Below are positions 22,134-30,764 of a DNA stretch of 31,400 nucleotides, piece by piece. How positions within the stretch are numbered: the first letter of the stretch is position 1; every line of letters starts with the position of its first letter. Source of the stretch: WYZ-LMO11 sp964617245 (lineage in GTDB: Archaea; Thermoproteota; Methanomethylicia; Methanomethylicales; Methanomethylicaceae). Both the position numbers and the translations under genes were made by a program. The DNA is taken from NCBI GenBank assembly GCA_964617245.1, contig CAZTWF010000083.1:1-31400 (forward strand). Reading direction: 5' to 3'. Below the pieces are notes generated by a model that searched no databases, had not been told where the DNA came from, and saw only the letters and a list, made by a program, of their open reading frames with translations.

Positions 22134-24326
22134 TTGGAAAATGAAAAAGTAAAAGAACTTGTATTAAGAGTAGCAGAATCTAAACAAAGAGATGTAGGTA
22201 GAGGAAAAGTAAGATTAGATACAGAAGCAATGAAGGCTCTTGGAATAAGTGTAGGAGATGTTGTAGAAATTGAAGGAAAGAGAAAAACAGCTGCTATAGC
22301 ATGGCCAGCTTATGCAGAAGATCAAGGTATGGATATAATAAGAATGGATGGTTTAATAAGAAAGAATGCTAATGTTGGACTTGGAGAAAAAGTTATTGTA
22401 AGAAAAGCAGATCCAAAAATAGCAACAATGGTTAAACTTGCTCCAGTATCTTTTACTATTACTGTTGATCCTGGATTTATAAGTTTTGTAAAAAGACGTC
22501 TTATTGATACACCTTTAGTTGAAGGGGATCAAGTAGTAATTCCAGTATTAGGACAAGCAATTCCTTTTGTTGTTGTTTCTACAAAACCATCTGGAATTGT
22601 AAAAGTAACAGAAGATACTAATTTAACAATTCTTGAAAAACCAACAGAGATTTCTAGAGTTCCAAGAATTACATATGAAGATATTGGTGGTTTAAAAGAA
22701 GCTATAAGAAAAATAAGAGAAATGGTAGAATTGCCTTTAAGACATCCAGAATTATTCAAAAGATTAGGAATTGATCCACCAAAAGGAGTATTATTATATG
22801 GACCACCTGGTTGTGGTAAAACATTATTAGCAAAAGCAGTAGCAAATGAAACTGATGCTTATTTCATAGCAATAAATGGACCAGAAATAATTAGTAAATT
22901 CTATGGAGAATCTGAACAAAAATTAAGAGAATATTTTGAAGAAGCAAAACAACATGCTCCTGCAATAATATTTATAGATGAAATAGATGCAATTGCACCA
23001 AAAAGAGAAGAAGTTACTGGTGAAGTAGAAAAAAGAGTTGTTGCACAACTCTTAGCCTTAATGGATGGTCTTGAGGCAAGAGGTAATGTAATAGTTATAG
23101 GAGCTACAAATAGACCAAATGCTTTAGATCCAGCTTTAAGAAGACCAGGAAGATTTGATAGAGAAATAGAAATTGGTGTACCATCTGCCTCAGAAAGATA
23201 TGAAATACTTCAAGTACATACAAGAAATATGCCTCTTGCTAAAGATGTAGATCTAAAGAGAATTGCTAGTATGACTCATGGATTTGTTGGTGCAGATATT
23301 GCTGCATTATGTAGAGAAGCTGCAATGAAGGCCTTAAGACGTTATCTTCCTGAGATAGATATTCAACAAGAAAAAATACCTCCAGAGGTATTAGAAAAAC
23401 TTGAAGTCAGAATGGAAGATTTTGAGGCTGCATTTAAAGAAATTACACCAACAGAACTTAGAGAAATCTATGTGGAAATACCAACTGTTAAATGGGAAGA
23501 TATAGGAGGTCTTGAAGAAGTTAAGCAAGAACTTAGAGAATGTGTAGAATGGCCATTAAAATATCCAGAAAGATTCAAAAGATTAGGAATAAAATCTCCA
23601 AAAGGAATACTATTATATGGACCACCTGGTTGTGGTAAAACATTATTAGCAAAAGCAGTAGCAACAGAAAGTGAAGCTAACTTTATAGCAATAAAAGGTC
23701 CAGAGATATTTAGTAAATGGGTTGGAGAATCTGAAAGAGCTATAAGAGAAGTTTTTAGAAGAGCAAGAATAGCATCTCCTGCAATAATATTCTTTGATGA
23801 AATAGACTCTATAGCACCTATAAGATGGGCTGGTGGAGGTGATTCAATGGTTACTGAAAGAGTTATAAGTCAATTACTTACAGAAATGGATGGAATTGTT
23901 GATTTAGAAAATGTTGTTATTATAGGAGCTACAAATAGACCAGATATGATCGATCCAGCATTATTAAGGCCTGGAAGATTTGATAGAATTATATATGTTC
24001 CAGAACCAGATACTGCTACACGATTACAAATATTTAAAATACATACAAGAAATATGCCTCTTGCTAAAGATGTAGATCTTGAAAAATTAGCAAATATAAC
24101 AAAAGGTTATGCTGGATCTGATATTGAGGCAATATGTAGAGAAGCTGGACTTATGGCATTAAGAGAAGATCCAAATGCTAATGAAGTTTGTATGAGACAT
24201 TTTGAAAAAGCTCTTAAGAAGATTAGACCATCTATTACAGAAGACATGATAAAATACTATAAAGCTTGGGAGGAAAGAAGTAAGCAAGTAATATCTGGAA
24301 GACAACCATTAATAAACTTTGCATGA
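22134..24326 (+). CDS. cdc48: AAA+ ATPase Cdc48/p97 (VAT) with two AAA domains
   Basis: Cdc48 is a hexameric unfoldase that feeds proteins to the proteasome and remodels complexes. The 730-residue protein has an N domain (about 1-185), D1 with Walker A GPPGCGKT (223-230) and Walker B IIFIDEID, and D2 with GPPGCGKT (496-503) and IIFFDEID. Arginine-finger segments LRRPGRFDR and LLRPGRFDR are present. It starts at TTG after GGAGGT; an ATG at 22141 is out of frame. The C-terminus (PLINFA) lacks an obvious HbYX proteasome-docking tail. D1 and D2 share long identical DNA stretches. A winged-helix-like gene and fen1 follow. Confidence 0.96.
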   Translation: MENEKVKELVLRVAESKQRDVGRGKVRLDTEAMKALGISVGDVVEIEGKRKTAAIAWPAYAEDQGMDIIRMDGLIRKNANVGLGEKVIVRKADPKIATMVKLAPVSFTITVDPGFISFVKRRLIDTPLVEGDQVVIPVLGQAIPFVVVSTKPSGIVKVTEDTNLTILEKPTEISRVPRITYEDIGGLKEAIRKIREMVELPLRHPELFKRLGIDPPKGVLLYGPPGCGKTLLAKAVANETDAYFIAINGPEIISKFYGESEQKLREYFEEAKQHAPAIIFIDEIDAIAPKREEVTGEVEKRVVAQLLALMDGLEARGNVIVIGATNRPNALDPALRRPGRFDREIEIGVPSASERYEILQVHTRNMPLAKDVDLKRIASMTHGFVGADIAALCREAAMKALRRYLPEIDIQQEKIPPEVLEKLEVRMEDFEAAFKEITPTELREIYVEIPTVKWEDIGGLEEVKQELRECVEWPLKYPERFKRLGIKSPKGILLYGPPGCGKTLLAKAVATESEANFIAIKGPEIFSKWVGESERAIREVFRRARIASPAIIFFDEIDSIAPIRWAGGGDSMVTERVISQLLTEMDGIVDLENVVIIGATNRPDMIDPALLRPGRFDRIIYVPEPDTATRLQIFKIHTRNMPLAKDVDLEKLANITKGYAGSDIEAICREAGLMALREDPNANEVCMRHFEKALKKIRPSITEDMIKYYKAWEERSKQVISGRQPLINFA
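22792..22845 (+). repeat. 54-nt perfect internal repeat, cdc48 D1 copy
   Basis: This Walker A region is identical base for base to 23611-23664 in D2. The peptide is conserved in both domains of the family, but identity at synonymous positions over 54 nt is more than protein conservation requires. Confidence 0.9.
23215..23254 (+). repeat. 40-nt perfect internal repeat, cdc48 D1 copy
   Basis: This stretch coding HTRNMPLAKDVDL is identical to 24040-24079 in D2. A third, 23-nt match joins 23095-23117 and 23920-23942 (second-region-of-homology part). Confidence 0.9.
23611..23664 (+). repeat. 54-nt perfect internal repeat, cdc48 D2 copy
   Basis: Second copy of the Walker A repeat, 819 bases after the first. 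Flanking bases diverge at once on both sides. Confidence 0.9.
24040..24079 (+). repeat. 40-nt perfect internal repeat, cdc48 D2 copy
   Basis: Second copy, 825 bases after the first; it codes the same HTRNMPLAKDVDL peptide. This peptide is less constrained in the family than Walker A, so the match is the more telling of the pair. Confidence 0.9.
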
Positions 24327-24335
24327 GGTTAAAAA

Positions 24336-24575
24336 ATGGATGATAAAGAATTTTCTAATGTAGCACCATTAGATTTAGTAATATTAGATTTATTAAGAAA
24401 AAAAGATGGAAGTTTAAAAGATAATGAATTATTTGAAATGTTAAAAACAATGATAAAAGATATTTCATATTCAAAATTAAATAAAGCACTAATGAAATTA
24501 GAATTAAGAGGAAAAATTAATGTATCTTCTCTTAAAAAAGAAAGATTGATAACACTAAGATCAAGGGAAGCATAA
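24336..24575 (+). CDS. Small winged-helix-like protein between cdc48 and fen1
   Basis: I do not recognise a named family. The 79-residue protein is helical with a pattern like a winged helix: LDLVILDLLRKKDGSLKDNELFEML, SYSKLNKALMKLELRGKINV and a short strand end KKERLITLR. The KALMKLELRGKI stretch resembles a recognition helix and wing start. GAGGTT lies before the ATG. It begins ten bases after cdc48 and ends two bases before fen1, so all three are likely one transcript. A DNA- or protein-binding adaptor role is possible but only inferred. Confidence 0.7.
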   Translation: MDDKEFSNVAPLDLVILDLLRKKDGSLKDNELFEMLKTMIKDISYSKLNKALMKLELRGKINVSSLKKERLITLRSREA

Positions 24576-24577
24576 TT

Positions 24578-25603
24578 ATGGGTGTTAATTTAAAAGAATT
24601 AATAGTATCATCACCAATAAGTTTAAATGATTTAAAAGGAAAAGTACTTGCTATAGATGCATATAATGCATTATATCAATTCTTAGCAACAATTAGACAG
24701 CCTGATGGTACACCTTTACTAGATTCAAAAGGTAGAATTACAAGTCATTTAAGTGGTCTTTTCTATAGGACTGTGAACTTTTTAGAATTAGAAATGAAGC
24801 CAGTTTATATATTTGATGGAAAACCTCCAGAATTAAAACTTAAAGAAATTGAGAAAAGAATGGAATTAAAAGAAAAAGCTGAAGAAGAATATAAAATTGC
24901 TTTAGAGAGAGGAGATATTGAAGCTGCAAGAAAAGCAGCACAAGCCACCTCAAGACTTACAAGTGGTATGGTAACTGATGCTAAGGAATTATTAGATGCC
25001 ATGGGAATACCATGGATTCAAGCACCTTCTGAAGGAGAAGCTCAAGCAGCATTTATTACAAAAAAAGGTAATGCTTGGGCAACTGTTAGTCAAGATTATG
25101 ATTCTCTTCTATTTGGTACTCCAAGATTAATAAGAAACTTAACTATATCTGGAAGAAGAAAATTACCTAATAAGCCTGTATATATTGAAATAGAGCCTGA
25201 AATAATATTTTTAGATAAAGTTTTAAGTGAATTGGGAATAACAAGAGAACAATTAATTGATATTGCAATATTATTAGGAACTGATTATAATCCTGATGGA
25301 TTTAAAGGAATAGGACCAAAAAAAGCTATTAAAATAATAAAAGGTTATAAGTCCTTAAAATCTGCTATTGAAAATGGTGTTATTGTCTCTAATATTGATA
25401 TTGATTCTATAAGAGAAATATTTCTAAATCCAAAAGTAACTGAAGATTATAAACTTACTTGGAAAAATTTTGATGAAGAAAAAATAAAGAAAATATTATG
25501 TGATGAACATGATTTCTCTCTAGAAAGAGTAACTTCTGCTCTTGAAAGATTAAAGAAGAAAAAATCTGAAAAAACAATGAGTCTAGATAAATGGTTTAAA
25601 TAA
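24578..25603 (+). CDS. fen1: Flap endonuclease FEN1
   Basis: FEN1 cuts 5' flaps made during Okazaki-fragment processing and repair. The 341-residue protein shows the acidic metal-binding sites in AIDAYNALYQ, YIFDGKPPELK, PSEGEAQAA, SQDYDSLLFG and GTDYNPDGFKGIGPKKA (helix-hairpin-helix). The end, MSLDKWFK after a Lys-rich stretch, is a PCNA-interacting (PIP-like) tail. Its start lies two bases after the winged-helix-like gene. It converges with pcm with one base between the stops. Confidence 0.96.
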   Translation: MGVNLKELIVSSPISLNDLKGKVLAIDAYNALYQFLATIRQPDGTPLLDSKGRITSHLSGLFYRTVNFLELEMKPVYIFDGKPPELKLKEIEKRMELKEKAEEEYKIALERGDIEAARKAAQATSRLTSGMVTDAKELLDAMGIPWIQAPSEGEAQAAFITKKGNAWATVSQDYDSLLFGTPRLIRNLTISGRRKLPNKPVYIEIEPEIIFLDKVLSELGITREQLIDIAILLGTDYNPDGFKGIGPKKAIKIIKGYKSLKSAIENGVIVSNIDIDSIREIFLNPKVTEDYKLTWKNFDEEKIKKILCDEHDFSLERVTSALERLKKKKSEKTMSLDKWFK

Positions 25604-25604
25604 A

Positions 25605-26285
25605 TCATCTAAATGACCATCCATATTTTCCATATAATGGAACAAAAATACAACCACCACATGATTTCTTCTTAAGAGTGTTTCCTTCTTTTTCTACTAA
25701 TATAAGTTCTTGAACTGAATGAATTTCACCAATAGGAATTACCATTTTCCCGCCATCTTTTAATTGTTCTTCTAATGGTAATGGAATTAATGGTGCAGCT
25801 GCCGTTACTAGTATTCTATCATATGGTGCTGCCTCTGGATATCCTAATGTACCATCACCTTCTATTACTGTTACTCTATCACTATATCCTGTTCTTTTAA
25901 GATTATTTCTTGCAAATTCAGCAAGTTCTTTTATAATTTCTATAGTGTAAACATGTCCTCTTTTCTCTAGTGGTACATCAGTTGGTGCTACTATTTCTGC
26001 ACATATTGCAGCATGATAACCACTTCCTGCTCCTACTTCTAATACCCTATGCCCAATTTTTAGATCAAGTAATTCACACATAATTGCAACCATATGTGGA
26101 GCTGAAATTGTTTGTCCTTCAAATGTTGGAAGAGGTGTATCTACATAAGCTTGTTCTCTATATTTTGGTAAAACAAATTCTTCTCTTGGAACTTTAAGCA
26201 TTGCTCTTATAACTTCTTTTTTACTCAATACTCCCATCTCTATTAATCTATTTACTAATAATCTTCTTTGTTCTTCAAAATTCAA
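25605..26285 (-). CDS. pcm: Protein-L-isoaspartate O-methyltransferase
   Basis: The enzyme starts repair of isoaspartyl residues formed in aged proteins, using SAM. The 226-residue protein has the substrate/active-site block GQTISAPHMVAIM (57-69), SAM motif I VLEVGAGSGYHAA (81-93), GDGTLGYPEAAPYDRILVTAAAP and a C-terminal LYGKYGW. The start is TTG, with GATGAT upstream. Minus strand, alone; divergent from DUF371 with a 44-base shared promoter gap. Confidence 0.93.
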   Translation of the reverse strand: MNFEEQRRLLVNRLIEMGVLSKKEVIRAMLKVPREEFVLPKYREQAYVDTPLPTFEGQTISAPHMVAIMCELLDLKIGHRVLEVGAGSGYHAAICAEIVAPTDVPLEKRGHVYTIEIIKELAEFARNNLKRTGYSDRVTVIEGDGTLGYPEAAPYDRILVTAAAPLIPLPLEEQLKDGGKMVIPIGEIHSVQELILVEKEGNTLKKKSCGGCIFVPLYGKYGWSFR

Positions 26286-26293
26286 AGATCATC

Positions 26294-26313
26294 ATTATAT
26301 ATTTATATATTTT
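26294..26313. promoter_or_regulatory. Shared TATA region of the divergent pcm and DUF371 genes
   Basis: TTATATATTTATATATTTTC is near-symmetrical and could act in both directions. It lies about 17-36 bases before the DUF371 ATG (leaderless spacing) and 9-28 bases before the pcm TTG. Confidence 0.4.
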
Positions 26314-26329
26314 CACTTTAAATAAATTT

Positions 26330-26746
26330 ATGTTAATTAAATTTTATGCTAGAGGTCATCCACTAATAACTGCAACTCATAAAACTACAATGGAAATAAC
26401 TAAGGATATTGTGAAAACATTACGTGGAGATTGTATTATTGCTACAAGATCAGAATTAGCATTAAGTGATCTTCCTAAGGAATTTAAAGAAAATGCTAGA
26501 AATGAAAAAGCTAGAATAGGTTTAATAATTAAAGTTAATGATATTTCAGAAGAAGTTTGGGGCAGAGGTCATTCATTACTTTCATTTGAGAGTAATAAAG
26601 ATATGGTGATAAGAAAGAGTGGATATATCTGCAAAAGAACATTAATGATATATGCAGATAAGGCTGCATATGATTTGAATAGAGATTTAGTTAATTTATT
26701 AAGAGATGAAAAAACAGTAATAGAATTAACATTAATATTAGAATAA
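26330..26746 (+). CDS. DUF371 family protein
   Basis: This matches the archaeal DUF371 family of about 140 residues, with no settled function. Recognisable blocks are FYARGHPLITATHKTTMEITKD near the start, LRGDCIIATRSELALSDLP, and GRGHSLLSFESNKDMVIRKS with a later KRTLMIYADKAAYDLNRDLV. The two similar RGHPL and RGHSL turns suggest an internal beta-strand repeat. No ribosome-binding site precedes the ATG; the mRNA may be leaderless. It stands alone between divergent pcm and convergent trm5. Confidence 0.82.
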   Translation: MLIKFYARGHPLITATHKTTMEITKDIVKTLRGDCIIATRSELALSDLPKEFKENARNEKARIGLIIKVNDISEEVWGRGHSLLSFESNKDMVIRKSGYICKRTLMIYADKAAYDLNRDLVNLLRDEKTVIELTLILE

Positions 26747-26747
26747 T

Positions 26748-26765
26748 TAGATAGTTAACCATCTA
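26748..26765. repeat. Imperfect 18-nt palindrome between convergent genes
   Basis: TAGATAGTTAACCATCTA is a palindrome with one mismatched pair, in the 41-base gap between the DUF371 and trm5 stops. It could form a small hairpin in both transcripts, but it lacks a G-C-rich stem and chance is likely. Confidence 0.3.
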
Positions 26766-26787
26766 TGTATTATTTCAATATAAAGGA

Positions 26788-27843
26788 TTAAAAAGGCATA
26801 ACAAATAAATCAATAACTATTTGCCATTCCTTTGGTGAAACTTCTCTTACTTTTCTTATATAAATTATATCATATTTCTTTACATTTAGTCTAGAAATTA
26901 AATTCATCTTTGTGGTTTCTATATCTTTGGAAAATGCATAAAAATGTATTATTCCACCATCTTCTTTTATAAAATTTAATGCCACATCAATATACTCTAT
27001 AGCTTCTCCAGGAAGATTCATAATTACTCTATCTGCTTTTCTTTTAAGAATTTCAGTAAAATCTCTTACATTACCACATAATGGAATAATCTCTCCCTTA
27101 ATTTTATTAATTTTTATATTTTCTTTAATTAAATTAACAGCCTCAGGATTTATATCTATCACATAAATTTTTGCAAAAGCCTTCTTTGCAATATGTAAAG
27201 CAAAAGGTCCAATTCCAGAAAACATATCTATTACTACTTCACCATCTTTAACTTGTGAAGCAACTCTATTATGTTCTGTAGCAAGACGTGGAGAATAATA
27301 TGCTTTTTGTAAATCAACTTTAAGTTTTATTCCATATTCAATATGTATTGTATTATATTTTTCCTCACCGGCTATAACTTCATACTTTGGTATTCTATAT
27401 TTTCCATTAACTTTTCCTATTTTTAAAAGTACAGTTTTCAAATTATTATGTAATTCCATTAATGCTTTTCCAATTATTTCCTTATATGATAATAATTCAA
27501 CATCAAGATCTTCTATTACTCCAATATCTCCAATAATATCATATGAACGAGGGAGTAATGTTAATAAATAAGGTGGTAATTTTCCATCAAGTACTTCTAT
27601 TAAACTTCTAAATCTTTTTTTGTATAATGGCAATTCCATACTTATGATTTCTATATTAGCAATATTTTTTATAATATCTAATTCTTCTTTTGATGGATAT
27701 CTTAATATTGGTATTATAATGTAATTATTTTCTGATATAATTTTTCTAGTATCATCTAATAAATTCATATTAATTAGAATTTTTCTAATTCTTTCAGCTA
27801 TTTTCTTTTCTATTTTCACACAAAGATTTTTGGACAATTGCAT
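26788..27843 (-). CDS. trm5: tRNA (guanine37-N1)-methyltransferase Trm5
   Basis: Trm5 makes m1G37, which prevents frameshifting, and in archaea starts wyosine formation. The 351-residue protein has an N-terminal D1 domain (about 1-75, LCVKIEKKIAERIRKILI), the D2 part with YYSPRLATEHNR, SAM motif VVIDMFSGIGPFALHIAKK (about 203-221), and the catalytic NLP (276-278). The C-terminal PKEWQIVIDL is also typical. The ATG at 27843 lies inside bax1, giving a 50-base overlap; the N-terminus from this ATG aligns with known Trm5, so the overlap looks real. A GTG at 27819 would truncate D1. Confidence 0.92.
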   Translation of the reverse strand: MQLSKNLCVKIEKKIAERIRKILINMNLLDDTRKIISENNYIIIPILRYPSKEELDIIKNIANIEIISMELPLYKKRFRSLIEVLDGKLPPYLLTLLPRSYDIIGDIGVIEDLDVELLSYKEIIGKALMELHNNLKTVLLKIGKVNGKYRIPKYEVIAGEEKYNTIHIEYGIKLKVDLQKAYYSPRLATEHNRVASQVKDGEVVIDMFSGIGPFALHIAKKAFAKIYVIDINPEAVNLIKENIKINKIKGEIIPLCGNVRDFTEILKRKADRVIMNLPGEAIEYIDVALNFIKEDGGIIHFYAFSKDIETTKMNLISRLNVKKYDIIYIRKVREVSPKEWQIVIDLFVMPF

Positions 27844-29362
27844 TTTCCAAACCTTTCCATTTTATTTTATATCCAAGAGAATTTAATACTCCAATTATAT
27901 TTTTAATATTATATGAGTTAAATATTTCAATAATTTTTTGAAGAGGTATTTCATTATTATTTTTAAATATATTTTCTAATATCTCTTTTATTTTATCTAA
28001 TATTGATAATTTTATTAATGTATTTCCTATAAGAATATGAGTTTTAATATTCTTACAGCTCTCTATAATTACTTCATTACTTACATTAAACTTAGCTGAA
28101 AGTTCTTCAATATTTATAATATCTTCTTTTAAGTCTATTAAATTTATTTTTAATTTCTCAGCTTCTCTTTTAATTTCTCTTTTTGTATATTTTTCTAAAA
28201 TATCTATTATTTCTTTTATTGGTATTTTTTCCTTATAATATATTAAATAAACATTTGGATTATTTGCTTTTATATAAGTAATTTTATCACATACAAGGTC
28301 TTCATTAATAGCAATTATGAAAGGTATATCTCTAATATATTGAATTTTTTCAATTTTTCTTTTTAAATAATCTTTTGTCCAAAAACCTATTATTTCCATT
28401 AAAATTTTCTCTTCTCCTAATTTAAAGGTAAAATCAGGTATAAATACAAAATTTTCTATATCAATAGGTTCCAATTCTCTCTCTATTATCCATGGTGTAT
28501 TTAAACTTTTAAATTGATTAGCAAATTCTCTTTCAATTTTACTATCATAAGATTCTTCTACAGCAATTTCAGGAAAAATCCATCCAAATTTTTTACTATC
28601 AATTTTAAATAAGAAAATTTCATCAGATTTTAATATCTTTGCCTCAATTTTCCATGGACTTCCTTTAATAATCTCAGGAATTATTTTTGCTAAGGAAGTT
28701 CCATAACGTCTTGTTAATTTAAATAATGATATTGGACCGTCAAGTCTTATCCATATTTCATTATCAATTTTTGATATCATATGCATTAATCCATAGAACT
28801 TAATTGCTCTGAATATATTCTTCCAATTTCTACATACAGTAAACTTCATTTCTATTGAATAAAATAAAAGTGTTTGAGTTAAACTTAAATTATAAGATTT
28901 AAGTAATTCTATTGGGTCTATTTTTGGTATATATTGTAAAATCATTTCAGAATCAAGATCACTATAAAGATTTTCTTCAATTTCTTCAATTGAGATATTT
29001 AATTGTTTTGAAATTTCTTCAATTATTTTTCTTCTATCTTCTTCAGTTTTTGGATATCCTCTTTTTGAACTTTCATAAAAAACTAAATGTCTAATTTTTA
29101 CAGGATCAAAAGAAGATTTTGATATGAATTTACATTTCTTTTCTATAAGTGTAGCTAATCCACGTATAAACTTATAACTTCCATAAACATCTTCAATTTC
29201 AGAGATCTTCTCTCTTATTTCTTCTCTCTTTTTTCCAATACTTTCATTGTATATTCTTATAACTTCTTTTGCAGTAATAATATCAGATCTATCTAATTTT
29301 GAATACTTTGGTCTTATATTATCTTTCCATCGTATAATTACAAGAAATTCAGCTGGTAACAC
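27794..29362 (-). CDS. bax1: Bax1-type nuclease (DUF790), XPB partner
   Basis: Bax1 binds archaeal XPB and acts as a structure-specific nuclease, thought to serve excision repair. The 522-residue protein begins LPAEFLVIIRWK, has a long helical N-terminal half, and then a PD-(D/E)XK-like core: SYDSKIEREFANQF (271-284), FIPDFTF (307-313) and MEIIGFWTKDYLKRK (322-336), giving Asp310, Glu323 and Lys/Tyr candidates. A helical C-terminal part follows. The start is GTG with GAGA upstream. It lies 23 bases after xpb, the standard order, and overlaps trm5 by 50 bases. Confidence 0.9.
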   Translation of the reverse strand: MLPAEFLVIIRWKDNIRPKYSKLDRSDIITAKEVIRIYNESIGKKREEIREKISEIEDVYGSYKFIRGLATLIEKKCKFISKSSFDPVKIRHLVFYESSKRGYPKTEEDRRKIIEEISKQLNISIEEIEENLYSDLDSEMILQYIPKIDPIELLKSYNLSLTQTLLFYSIEMKFTVCRNWKNIFRAIKFYGLMHMISKIDNEIWIRLDGPISLFKLTRRYGTSLAKIIPEIIKGSPWKIEAKILKSDEIFLFKIDSKKFGWIFPEIAVEESYDSKIEREFANQFKSLNTPWIIERELEPIDIENFVFIPDFTFKLGEEKILMEIIGFWTKDYLKRKIEKIQYIRDIPFIIAINEDLVCDKITYIKANNPNVYLIYYKEKIPIKEIIDILEKYTKREIKREAEKLKINLIDLKEDIINIEELSAKFNVSNEVIIESCKNIKTHILIGNTLIKLSILDKIKEILENIFKNNNEIPLQKIIEIFNSYNIKNIIGVLNSLGYKIKWKGLENAIVQKSLCENRKENS

Positions 29363-29385
29363 ATTATTCTCTAAATAATACTTAA

Positions 29386-30720
29386 TTAAATTAATTTGGA
29401 TCTTCTTCTACTGAATTCTACATCTTTAGTTTCTCTTGATATGACTTCATATAATGTAGCAATTTTTCCTTTAGCAGGTCTGAGAATTCTTCCAAGTCTC
29501 TGTATATGTTGTCTTGGACTTCCTGTTCCACTTAATACTATAGCTCTATTAGCATCAGGAACATCAATTCCTTCATCTAAAACTTGACTTGTAACAATAG
29601 CTCTATATTCTCCTTTTTTAAATTTAGATAATATTAATCTTCTTTCATTTTCTGATGTTTTATGTGTTATTGCTGGAATTAAAAATCTCTTACTTATTTT
29701 ATAAACAAGACTATTATGAAGTGTAAAAATTAAGGTTTTTTCATTTTTATCTAATATATTAGATAAAAATTTCATTTTTTCTTCAGAATTTAAAGCAATC
29801 TTAATTGCTTTATTTCTTGCAAGAAGAGCTTCTCGTGCTTTAGGATCATGAGCAGATAGTATAATTAATTTTTTAAAATCTTCATTATTTCTTATTTCTA
29901 ATTTATTTTCTAGTAAATAATTTTTGTAAATATTCCATAAGCTTTCATATTCTGATCTTTCTTCAGGTGTTAAATCAACATAAACTTTTTTATATTCATA
30001 GGGAGCAAGATATTCTCCAATTAAATCATTATGCATAGCTTCATATACTACACCTCCCATAAGTCTAGGCGCATCTAAATGTCTCATATCTGCTCTATGT
30101 AAAGTACTTGTAAGTCCCATTCTAAATGGAGCAACAAACATTTCTGCAGCTTGACTATATGCTGGTGCAAATATATGATGCACCTCATCAGCTATTAATA
30201 AATAAAATTTATTTCCAATTTCTTCTGCATGAATATATGCTGAATCATATGTTGAAACTGTTATCCACTTAATATTATAATTTCCTCCACCAATTACACC
30301 TGGCTCTATATTAAAAAATTCCTTTATTCTTTCAATCCATTGATCTACTAAAGCTAATGTTGGTACTAATATTATTGTAGATTTTTTAAGTACTTCTATA
30401 GCTTTTAATCCAATAAATGTTTTTCCTCCTGCTGTAGCAATACATATTATTCCTCTTTTATCATTTTCCATCCATTTATTAAAAGCTTCTTCTTGATAAG
30501 GTCTTAATTTTACTATTCCATTTATTGGTTCTATTGGTGGAGGATCTATTACATTATCTTCAAAATTAATTTTATTTTTCTTTAAATAATCTATTATTTC
30601 TTTATAGAGATATCCTAAAGCTCTATAAGCTTTAATTCTTGGATCCCATTTAGCATATGGTGTAGTAACATTACCTTCTAGTATAATAGTTCCTTTTGAA
30701 TATCTTAGTTTTACAAACAA
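29386..30720 (-). CDS. xpb: XPB-like DNA helicase, divergent motifs
   Basis: XPB is a 3'-5' SF2 helicase/translocase for repair and transcription. The 444 residues contain an N-terminal damage-recognition-type domain (1-65, KLRYSKGTIILEG), motif I ATAGGKT (95-101), Ia VPTLALVDQW, motif II DEVHH (178-182), motif III GLTSTLHRADMRH (202-214), a thumb-like insert, motif V DEGIDVPDANRAIV and motif VI QRLGRILRP. Against other archaeal XPB (TGAGKT, GLTATP, R-E/D-D), motif I has Ala for the first Gly, motif III reads TST, and the RED site reads RAD. The TTG start has AGGAT upstream. The gene precedes bax1. Confidence 0.9.
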   Translation of the reverse strand: MFVKLRYSKGTIILEGNVTTPYAKWDPRIKAYRALGYLYKEIIDYLKKNKINFEDNVIDPPPIEPINGIVKLRPYQEEAFNKWMENDKRGIICIATAGGKTFIGLKAIEVLKKSTIILVPTLALVDQWIERIKEFFNIEPGVIGGGNYNIKWITVSTYDSAYIHAEEIGNKFYLLIADEVHHIFAPAYSQAAEMFVAPFRMGLTSTLHRADMRHLDAPRLMGGVVYEAMHNDLIGEYLAPYEYKKVYVDLTPEERSEYESLWNIYKNYLLENKLEIRNNEDFKKLIILSAHDPKAREALLARNKAIKIALNSEEKMKFLSNILDKNEKTLIFTLHNSLVYKISKRFLIPAITHKTSENERRLILSKFKKGEYRAIVTSQVLDEGIDVPDANRAIVLSGTGSPRQHIQRLGRILRPAKGKIATLYEVISRETKDVEFSRRRSKLI

Positions 30721-30749
30721 TTTAATCCTAATGATAAATTAATAAAACT

Positions 30750-30764
30750 TAAATATATTTTTAA
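30750..30764 (-). promoter_or_regulatory. TATA-box promoter of the xpb-bax1-trm5 group
   Basis: Minus-strand TAAAAATATATTTAA lies at the very end of the ferritin-like gene, about 30-44 bases before the xpb start. It closely resembles the rps19e promoter. Transcription would begin just before AGGAT. Confidence 0.45.

Noticed and set aside
22529..22759. Minus-strand frame within cdc48
   Set aside because: It lies opposite a fully conserved part of the Cdc48 N and D1 domains and has no supporting signals.
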